Assembly (NCBI GenBank): GCA_028023455.1
Contig: JAQFVV010006256.1
Location: forward strand, 1,798,001 to 1,862,000
Source: Epiperipatus broadwayi
Taxonomy: Eukaryota > Onychophora > Udeonychophora > Euonychophora > Peripatidae
Direction of reading: 5' to 3'
DNA length: 64,000 nt
Shown: positions 29,454 to 40,283 of the stretch, one piece after another
How the letters are laid out: each line of letters opens with the position of its first letter
Position numbering within the stretch: position 1 is the stretch's first letter
Notes under the pieces: generated by a model
What the model saw: the letters and a program-made list of their open reading frames with translations, nothing else
Database searches by the model: none
What the model was told of the DNA's origin: nothing
Program-made: the position numbers and the translations under genes

Positions 29454-29503
29454 TGGCGATATTCTGCAAAGCTTGTTAAGAGCTTATTTTGTGAGTTCTA
29501 TAT

Positions 29504-30288
29504 ATAATAATTCTTAATTATATAGAGGTTTATGGATCAATGGCAGAAAATGGTATAAATGTACAATATTCTAATAATATTTACATGCAAAAACAAATAT
29601 TCACTCATGACAATGTCCAGTCCAATTACTTCATGATGCTTGTATAACAAACATTCTTGATTTTAAAGTTTTTTTTTCTATTTTGATTATTCACATTGAG
29701 TTCAGGCATGTGAGAAAATGCCTCATGCAGTTTAACATAAAAGTAAATTAGTAAACTCATGAGATAAAAGTTTAAGTTTAATAAGCATCTTAATTCAGCA
29801 AATGAAATGAATGTTATGTTCATTCTGGACTTCCAGCATCACATTTTCTTAAGCAACTAATAGTACAATTATTTACTTATGTTTAAGAATTTATGTTGCT
29901 GCTCAGTGTTATTTTGAATTAAATATCTAATATTCTAATTAATAATAAGGTTTTAAAAAAAAGTTGTTTTAGAAAAAAAAAAACATTTAAAAAAACTATT
30001 AACATAATAAGCAGGAAAAATCTAATCTTCTTAATAAGTAACACATATGAATTACTTTATTATTTTAGGATTTTATATCAAGATTCTAAAATGTATTTTG
30101 TTAAAATAAGTACATATACAAAAAACGTCCAATCTGATAGTAAACTTTTTTTTCTAATTACAGATTCAATGCCATTATTCTGAATTATGGTTTGTGATTC
30201 TTTTTAAATTTGGAAACTATAAATGTAAATAGTTCTTTAAATATATTCCTGCAGTTAAAAGGGGGAAAATAAAATAAATGTTTAAGTA
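29504..30288. other. Unassigned AT-rich DNA
   Basis: Nothing was recognised; a minus-strand 65-codon frame at 29626-29823 has no motif. Confidence 0.4.
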
Positions 30289-30301
30289 GTATTTCTGTAT
30301 T

Positions 30302-30666
30302 ATTTTCCAGACTTTGTGATGATGGTATTTTACTTGTATATATATACTGGACTATTTCCATCATCTAATATAAGTATTAAATGTCTTTAGAAAAATTTAA
30401 CTTTATTTAAATATTCCAAATACATTCAACTGTTAGAAATAGCACACATTGTTAGCCTTTCGAGAAATATTCTTTTCTCATCTTCAGGTGTTGCTATCCC
30501 GACCAGCGACAGTATTAGCATTGCAATAAAACCTGGACCCTTAGATTCTTGAATATTGAATTTTAAGGTAATGCTCTAACCAGCTGAGACATTCTGCTAA
30601 AAATAAAATCTAGAATATTCAATACTTATAATTAGATGATGGAAATAGTCCAATATATAAATGCAA
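30302..30666 (-). mobile_element. Foldback element with tRNA-like body (family C, copy 1)
   Basis: The ends contain TGGACTATTTCCATCATCTAAT (about 30350-30371) and its inverted copy (about 30634-30655). A one-sided tail of about 40 nt lies left of the left arm. A 13-bp duplication with two mismatches flanks the unit: GTATTTCTGTATT (30289-30301) and GTATTCCCGTATT (30667-30679). On the minus strand the body reads like a tRNA: A-box-like CTCAGCTGGTTAGAGCA, then a B-box-like GGTTTTATTGC, followed by CTGAAGATGAG and CTCGAAAGG, a pairing that recalls a degenerate hammerhead stem II. It joins SINE-like promoter features to the PLE-like layout. A decayed second copy lies at 33286-33590. Confidence 0.7.
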
Positions 30667-30779
30667 GTATTCCCGTATTGGTTGTTTTAAAAAAGATAGT
30701 TAATTTTTCTTTAAAAAAAATAAATTTAATATAATTAATGTAATTGTCAAATAATTTAAACTTTTGATGAGTTACACTT

Positions 30780-31035
30780 TATTTGTAATTATATAATGGA
30801 TTATTTTCATTATCTAACTGAATTGTTAAACCGCTTTTAGAAAAATTCAAAATTTATAAATATTTTTCCAAATAAATTCAACTATTAATAATTACAGATA
30901 AATGTTGATATTCTATTTATTAATCTATGTATTAACAGTAAAATATATTTGGAAAGGTATAAATAAAATTTTGAGTTTTTTTAAGAAACAGTTTAAACTA
31001 GATGATGGAAATGTTCAACGTATAACTATGAATAA
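30780..31035. repeat. Decayed family C foldback
   Basis: TGGATTATTTTCATTATCTAA near 30797 and its inverted counterpart TAGATGATGGAAATGTTCAA near 31000 match the ends of the copy at 30302-30666. The core is unlike that copy and no clear duplication was found. Confidence 0.5.
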
Positions 31036-31375
31036 TTAATTATGGAATACTGCTTAATAAAAACAATTAAAATAAATAAAAAAAAAGTAAATACACTAAT
31101 TACATTTATTTGATTATACATAAATTTCATAGTGCAATATATACAGAAAATTTGATAATGAAAGTTACACTTTTTAATATTTGATACATAAATAGCTGGG
31201 TATTAAACAATTTATCAGCATAATTTTTCTACTGATATTTTGAGGAAGAATGTAGAACAGTAATAAATCCTTTTTCTCTCATCATGGTTATGCCACCTAG
31301 TGAAAACTTTAACAATCAATAACAGCCAGGGGATAGTGCTTAATAAATTCCTACTGTATGCTGTCCTATTCAGTA

Positions 31376-31417
31376 TCCCCAGAATAGTTTTTAGAGTATG
31401 GCTTTCATCAGTAAAGA
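31376..31417 (-). ncRNA. Hammerhead-like motif with intact CTGATGA core
   Basis: On the minus strand: TCTTTA, core CTGATGA (perfect), AAGCCATACTCTA, AAAAC, TATTC, TGGGGA. Stem I can form with several G-U pairs. G12 of GAAA is changed to A and stem II is weak, so activity is doubtful. Confidence 0.4.
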
Positions 31418-32511
31418 GTGTTGTTTTTGGGAACAGTGCTTCTGGATTTTTTAAATCTAACACACCTTTCCTTTAGCAGTCATATTTTGCTTCTTTGTTT
31501 TACTATCAAATTACCAGCCTAAATTGAAAACCCTTTTAATATTTTCAATTCAAATCAACTTGCTTGTATATTCATATAAATCAGAAACCAGCTGAGCATT
31601 ATTATGTCCTTAGGTTTTAAAATTATATGCATTTCTATCCTTTGTCCAGGATTGGCATAAAACCAATATCTATGATCTTAACATATATAATGATGTTTAG
31701 TTGCAAATTCTTTTTCTCTCATTATAGTTATATCACATAGTAAAAGCTATGCTTAATAAATTACTGTCTAGTGCTATCATATCCAATACTCTAAACTAGT
31801 TTCCAGTTTATGGCTTCTATCAGTAAGGAGCTTTGGATATGGAAGCAAATCAGCTTCTATAATTATTAAAAAACTGAGAATACCATAATATCTGAATACT
31901 GTGCTATTTTCACATTTATATAACTATACAAGTAAATAGGCTTAGAATGAAAACATTAAATATTTTTCCAATTTGGATAGATCATTTGATAGCAAACCAA
32001 AAAAGTAAAAGATGATCATTAGAAGAAAAATTCATTATATTCAAAAGGTTCATGGACACTGCTATCAGATCCAAAGCACTTTACTAATAAAAGCCATAAG
32101 CTTAGACATTTGTCTAATGATAGTGAATATAACAGCTATATATTAAACACTGCCATCTTACATCTATTAATTAATAAACCATACACTAGGTGGCATAGTC
32201 ATGGTGAGGGAAAAAATTGCTACTGAACCACACTCTGTTAGCTGAGATCATGTAATTTCATATTGGTTTTTATACCAATCCTGAACAAAGAACAGAGGAA
32301 CTTACATTTATTAAAAAAATCTAAAGATATCGTAATGTATAGATAGTGAACTTGTTTAAGATTATATGGCCATTGAAGCAAGTTAAAACATAAATATATT
32401 TTTTTATTTTGGGCATGTAATTTGATAGTAATCAAAGAAGTAAATGATGATCATCCGAGAAAACATGCATTAGGTTCAAAAATATCCAGGTGCATTACTC
32501 AAAGATCTAAA

Positions 32512-32554
32512 CCTCTTTCTGATGAAAGCCACTAGATAGAAACAAGTCTGGGGA
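32512..32554 (+). ncRNA. Hammerhead-like motif with intact core and GAAA
   Basis: CCTCTTT, core CTGATGA at 32519-32525, AAGCCACTAGATA, GAAAC, AA, GTC, TGGGGA. Both conserved core strands are intact and the GUC site is correctly placed, but stem II pairs poorly and the first stem I pair is mismatched. Confidence 0.4.
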
Positions 32555-32700
32555 ATATTCAATAGATAAATTTGCACAGGGATTTATTAAACACTATCAT
32601 ATAATATCTATCATTACTAAACCATCACTAGGTGGCATAACTGTGGTGAACAAAAAAAAGTGCTATTGACTGCATCATGAAAATTGAGGGTATGTGCTGT

Positions 32701-33285
32701 TTTATTGACAGATGCAGAATTATAAACTTTTTATTTTTATATTTTATACACAGTTGAAAATTATTAACAGATGATAAACTGACAAGATTTTTTTAATAAT
32801 TCATTTTTTTAAAAAAAAAATAGTGTGCTATGGAAACTTTACACTTGGAATAGATGTTTTTGTCAAATAAATATGGCTTATGTAAAAGTGCAATAATATT
32901 AGAACTTTTCCATATATTTTATTATTGTTTTTATTTGTTCCAAGAACAAATTTTTATGTAAAATAATATAAAAAAGAGTACTCAGGAAATTATGCTCTTT
33001 GAACATGTTTTCTATATCGTATCTGGATATTAGAAACATTCATCTTTTTTTTGTTGTTCGTTTTTGTTTTGTCAATAAAGTTATGTATAGAATTTAAATT
33101 ATATATATGGTACACATTTGAGAAATAATATATATTTTAACCTGATTTTTTTTTAACAATTAAACTTTCTTATTAATAAGCATATTATTGAAATTGCAAT
33201 TTTTGTGTACATGTTTGCAAAGCAATAGAGGCTAATCTAAAAGTTTTTAAATTTATAAGTATTTGAATAATATTATTCTAATGAT
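32701..33285. other. Unassigned AT-rich DNA
   Basis: Nothing was recognised. Confidence 0.45.
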
Positions 33286-33590
33286 ATACTTATATAGTGG
33301 TTTATTTCCAAAATATAACATAAATACTGAATAACTTAAAAAAAAAATTTAAAACTTTATTTAATTTTCCAATATATTCAACAACTGTTAGTAATAGCTT
33401 ACAGGTTAATATATACACAATATTTTAAATGGTAATAATATTATTATTCTTTTATCTTCAGGTGTAACTGGCCTGACAAATGACTGTCAACATGGGAATC
33501 AAGCCTGGTATTTTAGATTCTTGAATATTAAACACTCTAAACAATTAAGTTATTATGCCAAAATCAATAGCCAGTAGAAATTTTATATAT
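33286..33590 (-). mobile_element. Decayed family C copy with tRNA-like remnant
   Basis: The stretch ATCTTCAGGTGTAACTGGCC and the following TTTTAGATTCTTGAATATTAAA parallel the family C body at 30302-30666 in the same orientation, and the region left of it parallels its left arm (TATTTCCAAAATATAACA and CAATATATTCAACAACTGTTAG). A and B boxes are largely lost. Confidence 0.5.
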
Positions 33591-34011
33591 TTATTTATGA
33601 GATTCCTTCTGATTTCTCCACTTTTACCTAAAAATGAATTTATTTAGTGACTTCCAGCATTATGAATAGTCACAGTAGGTAGTCTTATTGTGTTATTTGC
33701 CATCATCATGTTAACAGTTCTTTAAATTTTCTTTTTGTATCTTTTTCTCCCTATCCAATGTTTTTGTATTTTCTCAATTAAATATATATTCATTGGTACT
33801 GTTACTTTAGACAAATCAGTATTTTTCAAATTATCAGTTTAAGCTCTTCCAATTGTTTTTCAATGGGCAACTGGTCTCACCTATTTACATCCATCCATCC
33901 ATTCATCCATCCACATTGACATTATTTTATAAAATTGAAGTTCTTCAAATTTACAAAAAATATTGTAAAATTATTTAAAAAGTAAATAATTTTTGGATTA
34001 GCAATAATTAT
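33591..34011. other. Unassigned DNA with a short (CATC)n microsatellite
   Basis: Only the CATC repeat at about 33888-33913 was recognised. Confidence 0.5.
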
Positions 34012-34024
34012 AATAATAGTGAGA

Positions 34025-34755
34025 CATTTGAAGATCAGCAGCCTTTCAAGCTATTGTGCATGCAATTTTACGAGTGTTAATAATAAATGAATACTTTCAT
34101 TCCCAACACGAGATATAGTATTTATGAAAGAATAAAATGAATCCACTTATTCTTTCCAACTCAAATGTTATATATGGGAAAATCTTAAGTACTGAAAATG
34201 AAAGCATGAGGATAAACCACTCACTTTAAATTACTGTTTATGATATCTGAGTGAATGATGTCGACGAAATTATCTGGAATTTACTAAACGTCACTCTCAA
34301 ATAAAACTTAAACATATGTAAATAAGCATTTATTTTATATAGCACTATATTTATAATTGTAATACATTTAAAGATCAGCCTTTCACATAGTGCTATATAA
34401 AATAAATGCTTATTTACATATGTTTAAGTTTCATTTGAGAGTGACATTTAGTAAATTCCAGATAATTTAGTCAATGTCATTTATTCAGATATCGTAAACA
34501 GTAATTTAAAGTGAGTGGTTTATCCTCACACTTCCTTTTCCAGTACTTAGAATTTGCCCATATATAAGCATTTAGGTTGAAAAGAATAAGTGGATTCATT
34601 TTATTCTTTCATAAATACTATATCTCGTGTTGGGAATGAAAGTATTCATTTATTATTAACATTCGTAAAAAGTGCATGCACAATAGCTTGAAAGGCTGAT
34701 CTTTAAATATATTACAATTATAAACATAGTGCTATATAAAATAAATTCTTATTTA
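34025..34755. mobile_element. 731-bp foldback element with one-sided tail
   Basis: Arms of about 320 bp (34032-34351 and 34378-34703) are near-identical in inverted orientation and separated by about 27 bp. The right arm is followed by a tail of about 50 nt (34704-34755), itself similar to the spacer plus the beginning of the right arm. A perfect 13-bp duplication AATAATAGTGAGA flanks it (34012-34024 and 34756-34768). No convincing hammerhead or coding frame was found. An RNA read across it would form a hairpin of about 320 bp. Confidence 0.88.
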
Positions 34756-34768
34756 AATAATAGTGAGA

Positions 34769-35760
34769 ATAAAGTGAAGAAATTTAGATGTCAAAAAGAA
34801 AGCATATAGGAAACTTAATAATAAATTGAAATATCTAATACATTGAGGTAAGAAGAAAATTTTAGGAGATAAAGGAATTATAAACAACAGATAAATTTTA
34901 TATTATCAAGAATAGAATAAAAATGTATGTATAAAAGAGACAATGTGCTTCCAATAATGATAATTTATAAATAAAATTAGGCAAACAAAAATAAAATATT
35001 TGTTATAATAATGATTGGGAAAGGTTGTAAAAGCTTTAGATAAAATAAATTAGTTTATATATGTACTATAATTTATGTTTCAGATGAAAGAGAGGGTTCT
35101 AGATTTTTTTTAACAATTAATGATTTTATTATAGAAAAGATAGTGTCTTCAATAAAAGCATTTCTAATAGATCAAATGTATTATTTGTAATGTTGTGCCA
35201 ATTTTTTATTTATTAAATGGTTAATATCTTAGAAAGTCATGTGATATTCAAGCACTCAAATGATCATTAAGTGCATCAATCATCTTCACTTGAGTAAACC
35301 GGATTTTTTGTTTTACTTTGATTTAAAATCACTCCAGAAATCTATAGTTTTGAGTCGGCATTCATTCTATCATTGTATTAAACTGAGCAAGGCATGCTAT
35401 GCAATATTATTTGGATAATAAAAGCATTTTTAAAGAAATGTTATGTATGTATCTGATAATATTTAAATACAAAAAAATATCTATTAGATTCCATCATCAA
35501 ATGCATTTGACAGTGAGTGGTTTTCAAATATTTATTGTTTGGCATCATAGTTGAGTGGCAGACTCAAGAACTAGAGTTTCTGGATCAATTCTCATTTGGT
35601 AAAGTAAAAAAAAATTCAATTAACCATTTGGTTATCTGAATGTCATAATTTATCAAACATTTAACTATATAAAAACTATTATTATTTAATATTTCATTCA
35701 CCATATGTATTAAATGATTAAGTTGTCCCTTATATTCTATTCTATATGTTTATCATAAAC
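34769..35760. other. Unassigned AT-rich DNA
   Basis: Nothing was recognised. Confidence 0.45.
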
Positions 35761-35773
35761 TATTCTTATTCTA

Positions 35774-35985
35774 ATATTTACTAAGGCTGTAACCTTAGGA
35801 ATAAGCGTCTGAAAAATTTGAAGGTAGGGACCTCTACAGGTCTTAAACACAAGCTTATGCTATGAAGAAAAGATGGAATCCTGTAGAGGTCCCTACCTTC
35901 GAATTTTTCAGATGCTTATTCCTAAGGTTACAGCCTTAGTAAATATTATTTAATATAATTATGTGCGTTTAATAAAATTTATAAT
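35774..35985. mobile_element. 212-bp foldback element with one-sided tail
   Basis: Nearly perfect arms of about 68 bp (to 35840, and from 35880 to 35947) are followed by a one-sided tail of 38 nt. A perfect 13-bp duplication TATTCTTATTCTA flanks the unit (35761-35773 and 35986-35998). It is the smallest element with the common architecture. No hammerhead was found. Confidence 0.88.
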
Positions 35986-36130
35986 TATTCTTATTCTAGT
36001 AAATTAAATATTTGATAACTTTTAAATTTTACAAAAATAAAATATACCACAATGTGTGTTGCTAGAAAAAAATCACTCCATTTACAATGTAAGACATATT
36101 TATTCATAAAAGCAAATAGACCAATTGATA

Positions 36131-36359
36131 AACAGAGCAAAACTCTCCATACAGTATTGCCACCTGTGCTAAACAGAGTAATCAATGGATGCCAGAAGGC
36201 TTGTGCATAAAATCCCTATCTAATGCCTACTCATCCAATATCCCCAGACTAGTTTCTGGCTTGTGGCCTTCATCAATACTGTATGGAGAGTTTTGCTCTG
36301 TTTATCAAAAATTATTGTGCTAGTATAGGAAATGTGATCATGTGATGCTTAATGGTTTA
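36131..36359. mobile_element. Foldback element F1, copy 2
   Basis: It begins AACAGAGCAAAACTCTCC; the inverted end lies at about 36274-36307, followed by a tail of about 50 nt ending ATGCTTAATGGTTT. A perfect 13-bp duplication AGACCAATTGATA flanks it (36118-36130 and 36360-36372). Relative to the 50.8 kb copy the centre is deleted, so the minus-strand hammerhead (36241-36277; core TTGATGA, AGGC/GCCA region, GAAAC, GTC, TGGGGA) has lost the 5' strand of stem I. Confidence 0.88.
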
Positions 36360-36372
36360 AGACCAATTGATA

Positions 36373-37199
36373 TTAACAAAAAACTTATAATTAGAAATCT
36401 CTGTGTCTTGTGTATTATCTATACATGATTTAAATTGTATCAGAAATTTATATTATATAGTAACTTATTATTGTTTGATTTATATATCTCTGTTTTCAGG
36501 AAAACAAATTCATTAGTTATTGTAAATACATAAATGAACCATAAATGTTTTATCTAATAATCTATGAAAAATGAAAAGATTGAAAGCTTTCAATATATAG
36601 ATTTAAAGATGAATCAAAAAGATATGTTGGAAATCTTGAATTACAAATACTAAAAAAGAGTAAATAGAATTATTTCATAGAAAATTATGCAGCTAAATAT
36701 AGTTTCAATACCCTTAGAGATACAATATTATATTATGAAAAAGTCTGAGAGAATAATAGGAAAATAAATAGAAGAGATATATCATGAATATGCTATGGAT
36801 GTTTGAAGAGTAAAGCAATTGGCAAAAATGATTGAAGAAAATTATTATTAATAATATATTAATGCAGTTTTACGCTGGATACTGTTTTTAAACAGTTTTG
36901 ATTGAATTCTGAGTAATTGTATGTTCAAGATTAATAAAGATTCTAGTTATTTATTAAATTATATTTTTGTTGCAGTTAGTTATACATATTTTTGGTATGT
37001 TGTTTCTAATTTGCTTTCTATTTGTCCTATTTATTTTTTTATATTGATTTTATTGTATTTATACTGTCACATGACTGAGAGAAATATTCCTGGTGATTTA
37101 AGAATTAAAACAACTCTGTTAATAAATGTAAATATTTTTATTATACACATTTTCAAAACAAAATGTATACAATGTTTAAGTAAAATAGTTTGAAATCCT
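36373..37199. other. Unassigned AT-rich DNA
   Basis: A 90-codon plus frame at 36921-37193 is very hydrophobic, as T-rich chance frames usually are. No homology or gene context supports it. Confidence 0.4.
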
Positions 37200-37566
37200 T
37201 TTTAACACTAATACTTCCAGTCTACTGGTAGATTAGCTTGTGTGAATGTATGGTGATGACTATAGTTAGCAGCTTCCTGCTTCAAGTTTGAGCAGAATTG
37301 TGGATGTCATATGTACTGCTGTTCAATGTTTGACAGTTGTCTGAACATTTTCCTCTCAAATGAACTTCAACTTCAATATATAGAAGAAACAATCAGATTA
37401 ACAGATATAACTTTTATTTTTATTGCTATTTTATTGCAGAGTTTTATAAAGTTGAATCTGACTTTGATAATATTGTAGTAAAATCAAATTAATTATTTGA
37501 AAGTAAACTTAAAATGAGTTAACAATATTCCATGTGTTTGGTAAGAGTTACCTTTATAGTACAAAG

Positions 37567-37845
37567 TTATCTTCTTGCTCCATGTTTTGCCCTAGTTTTC
37601 ATATTTCTCAGTTCTGATTTCATCATCAGATCTGGAGTCTTCATCTGGACTGGATTTCTTATCATGGCTGGATTCTTTATATCATTAAGATTCTTCATGA
37701 GACTTGATTTCTTTATCAGGTTTGGTACACTCTTTATTGTTTCATGGTATTTATAATCTAGATTTTTGTGCCTGTGGTGGTGCTGTCCATAAACAATCTG
37801 GACAGCCATTGTATACAAATCTTTTATGTTTATGAATATTACCAA
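37567..37845 (-). pseudogene. Possible gag C-terminal fragment
   Basis: A 92-codon minus frame. It is rich in Lys, Met and Asn, with repeated short turns such as NPAMIRNPVQMKTPD, and ends in a basic HGARR. It lies downstream of the zinc-knuckle frame on the same strand, consistent with the C-terminus of a gag-like protein. No catalytic motif is visible, and it may be chance. Confidence 0.3.
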
Positions 37846-38357
37846 AACCCATTTGATAGGCTTATTGATATGATATGGGGCTCAAGAATCTATTTGCCTT
37901 TCAGAAATTTTATTATTTTCATGATCATGCTAATAAGGCTTTAGAACTGATAGGTTTGTCCTAAGGTACAGACCCATTTTATTATCAAACACATCTGCGT
38001 AATTCCTTTTTGATTTTTCTATTTGTGAGCTGGTTTATTTTAATCACGGTATAACTCTAGTCATTTCATGGCCTGATTGTTATGCTCACCTTCTAGTACA
38101 ACAAGAGATAAATAAATAAGTTTTATTTAGAATAGTAAATTTAATTCTTATTTCACCCAAAGAGGTATTTAGTTACCTTGCTGATCAGTAATCATTTATT
38201 GCTAAATTCCAGCTGCTGATTTTTTTTATTTATTAATGATAACCCACACACCCAGTATCTAATTGTAGTGTTACTAGCATATCATTAATTATAATTTATG
38301 CTTTAAGGGCTGAATCAGTGCCTCTTACATTATTTATACAGGTATTAATTTTGTTTG

Positions 38358-38540
38358 TTAATCCTCTGGATATTTTAGAGTTAACTCTTCCATTCCCTTT
38401 GAATGATGTGTTTTTTTCTTTTTTAAGCATATGGTTTCTATATGATTAACTGGATTGCAATATGGACACACTGTATACTGATGTGTACATTTAATATATG
38501 CATATTTTAGTTTGTTATATCTATAACAAACTTTTTTCAT
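38358..38540 (-). pseudogene. gag/ORF1 zinc-knuckle fragment
   Basis: A 60-codon minus frame. The second knuckle CPYCNPVNHIETIC fits CX2CX4HX4C exactly. The first, CYRYNKLKYAYIKC, has lost one cysteine and the usual GH pair. Paired CCHC knuckles are typical of retroelement gag and some LINE ORF1 proteins, where they bind RNA. Upstream broken frames to about 38750 (for example STIQAGSLKK) may belong to the same protein. Non-functional as it stands. Confidence 0.6.
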
Positions 38541-40053
38541 TTGCTTTTATTCTGGAAACTTTTAATATTTTTAACTGAATATACCTATTTTTATTTTAAG
38601 CAGCTGAGTATTTGTCTGCCACAGTTTTTTTGATTGACAATTTTAATACTGGGTCAATTTTCTTTAATGAACCTGCCTGAATTGTAGATTTGGCTAGAAT
38701 TGGTATTTGGGCCCAGTAACAGGGACCCTAATGCTATAATATTTCAAAAATGAAATGGTCTCTTAGTGCTTAATTTAAGAATTCTTTAAAGTCACAATTC
38801 AGCATTAGCTTTATGAATTTTGTAGCAATTTCTTTAAGTTTTTTCTTCTCCCCCCTAACAGAGAGATTGAATTTTTATGTCTGTATTATAATTAAGAGGT
38901 TTGGATAGAAATAAACCACCAAGAGAGATATTGCTGTATTGAACTCTAATGAACATGGATTTATAAAGGCTTTTATTTCATGTATAATAGAACCATAAAT
39001 GCTTATAAAAGTCATTAATTTTAAACTTGATTATTTGATTTACTGTAAGAAAAAGGGAACATAATCCATATATGATGGCCAACTACTATTTCATGTCATC
39101 AACTTTCACAGTAATTTTTTCTATTTTCTGCCCTATTAAAAACAATTTACAAATTTTTAATTAGCATTTGATTCTTTTTTTCGATTTTTTATTGACATGA
39201 AAATAATATTTACTGTCAGTTTTTCTTTCAAATAAGTGACAATAATCTAAATAACTTGAGACATTAAATCCTGTCATGACTGCACTAATTCTGTTGTATT
39301 TATCACGTAGTATGGCTGGGAGTAATATCTTGGAAAATAACATACAACTCTGTAAATAAATATACAAATATTTAGTATATATTTAATAGTACAAAATATA
39401 TACAAACATTTTGATACAATAGTTGATACAGTTAATGTAGGGGAAGGAATTCTGTGACTTTCCTTTTGAATCCTGACATGGTTTGCCTCACATGCAGGTG
39501 TAGTGGTGATTGTTAGATAGCAGTTTCTTGATCAATGCTTTACTGTGTTTTACAACATTGTGGACAACATACATATTGCCATGTTGCCATTCAACATGTA
39601 ACAGTTGCCTAATATTGACAGAATATCTAAAAGTTATCTGATTTCTCTGTCAAAATCTCCATCCTTACTTTAAAAACTCAGATTCATTGACCTAGATTTC
39701 CAATTGGCCTGATTATTTCATTTGTTGTTTATTGAATTCTTATTTCATTGGTCAGTTTTATTGTAAGTTGAATCCAATCTTGATAATATTGTAGTAAGAA
39801 CAAGTCCATTATTTGAGAGTAACCTTAAGATGAGTTAGGATTTTATGACATACTTTTTTCTAATATTTATAATAGTTAATAAAAAATATCTTAAACTTTC
39901 CCATATTCTAAGTAAAAAAATTTCAATATTGTATATAGAATCTTCAATTCACTTGAAGCAATTCTTTTAAAGCAAGCTAATTGTTAAAAAGCATCCTATT
40001 TTAGTTATATTGTTAGATAATTTAATTAATTGTTGTGAAAGAATAGTGCAGGC

Positions 40054-40089
40054 ACTACTACTACTACTACTACTACTACTATTACTACC
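40054..40089. repeat. (CTA)n microsatellite
   Basis: About ten CTA units followed by ATTACTACCACCA variants. Confidence 0.95.
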
Positions 40090-40201
40090 ACCATAAAACA
40101 TCATTTTTCTTTATTTGCATTTTTTTAAAACCGTTTCGGCTGTTCTCCTGCAAACTCGATCCAAAATCTGTAAACATTTTTTTTTTCTTCTCATGTGTCA
40201 T

Positions 40202-40283
40202 AGCATCAGCCGGGAAGCGAACCCGCTAACCCAGGACAATTGCTTGTAAAGCAGCTGTCGCTGACCTCTCAACCACAAATGCT
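40202..40283 (-). pseudogene. tRNA-like pseudogene or SINE head
   Basis: On the minus strand a roughly 82-nt unit starts AGCATTTGTGG and ends GGCTGATGCT, so five acceptor-stem pairs can form. An A-box-like TGGTTGAGAGG is followed by an anticodon-arm-like TGCTTTACAAGCA (loop TTTACAA, apparent anticodon TAC, valine) and a T arm GCGGGTTCGCTTCCCGG with a good B box. The acceptor stem is incomplete, no CCA is encoded and the D arm is poor. A SINE-derived or decayed tRNA is more likely than a working gene. Confidence 0.55.

Larger units (their letters stand above)
28829..29503. mobile_element. Large foldback element with hammerhead (family E)
   Basis: The arms at about 28867-29100 and 29268-29503 are inverted copies of each other; the outer ends read ATATAGAGCTCACAAAATAA and its approximate complement. 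A one-sided leader of about 37 nt (starting GACCTAATTTAGTAAGC) precedes the left arm and is repeated in direct orientation inside the spacer at about 29197-29232, so the unit looks like a partial tandem copy joined to an inverted copy. Each arm carries a hammerhead-like motif, better preserved in the left arm. No certain target-site duplication was found. Confidence 0.75.
31215..32700. mobile_element. Palindromic cluster of four decayed hammerhead-repeat units
   Basis: Four related units occur in the order minus (about 31290-31500), minus (about 31690-31900), plus (about 32045-32230), plus (about 32475-32690). Each has a piece resembling F1: a GGTGGCATAACYGTGGTGA-like end, a CTGATGA-like core and TCTGGGGA-like downstream sequence. 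The arrangement is what an inverted duplication of a tandem dimer would give. All copies are eroded and no coding frame is present. Confidence 0.6.
37200..39850 (-). mobile_element. Decayed gag-bearing LTR-type retroelement
   Basis: Diverged direct repeats lie at about 37200-37520 and 39430-39850. They share CTTGATAATATTGTAGTA, a GTTCAAC/CAACATG block followed by ACAGTTG, and the AAACTTAAAATGAGTTA/AACCTTAAGATGAGTTA ends. Between them, minus-strand frames include a CCHC zinc knuckle (38358-38540) and a charged C-terminal stretch (37567-37845). I read this as an old LTR element on the minus strand with gag kept and no visible pol. Repeat boundaries are approximate. A non-LTR ORF1 remnant between two copies of another repeat is the alternative. 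Confidence 0.5.

Noticed and set aside
36921-37193. 90-codon hydrophobic frame
   Set aside because: T-rich composition explains the hydrophobicity; no homology, promoter or splice support.
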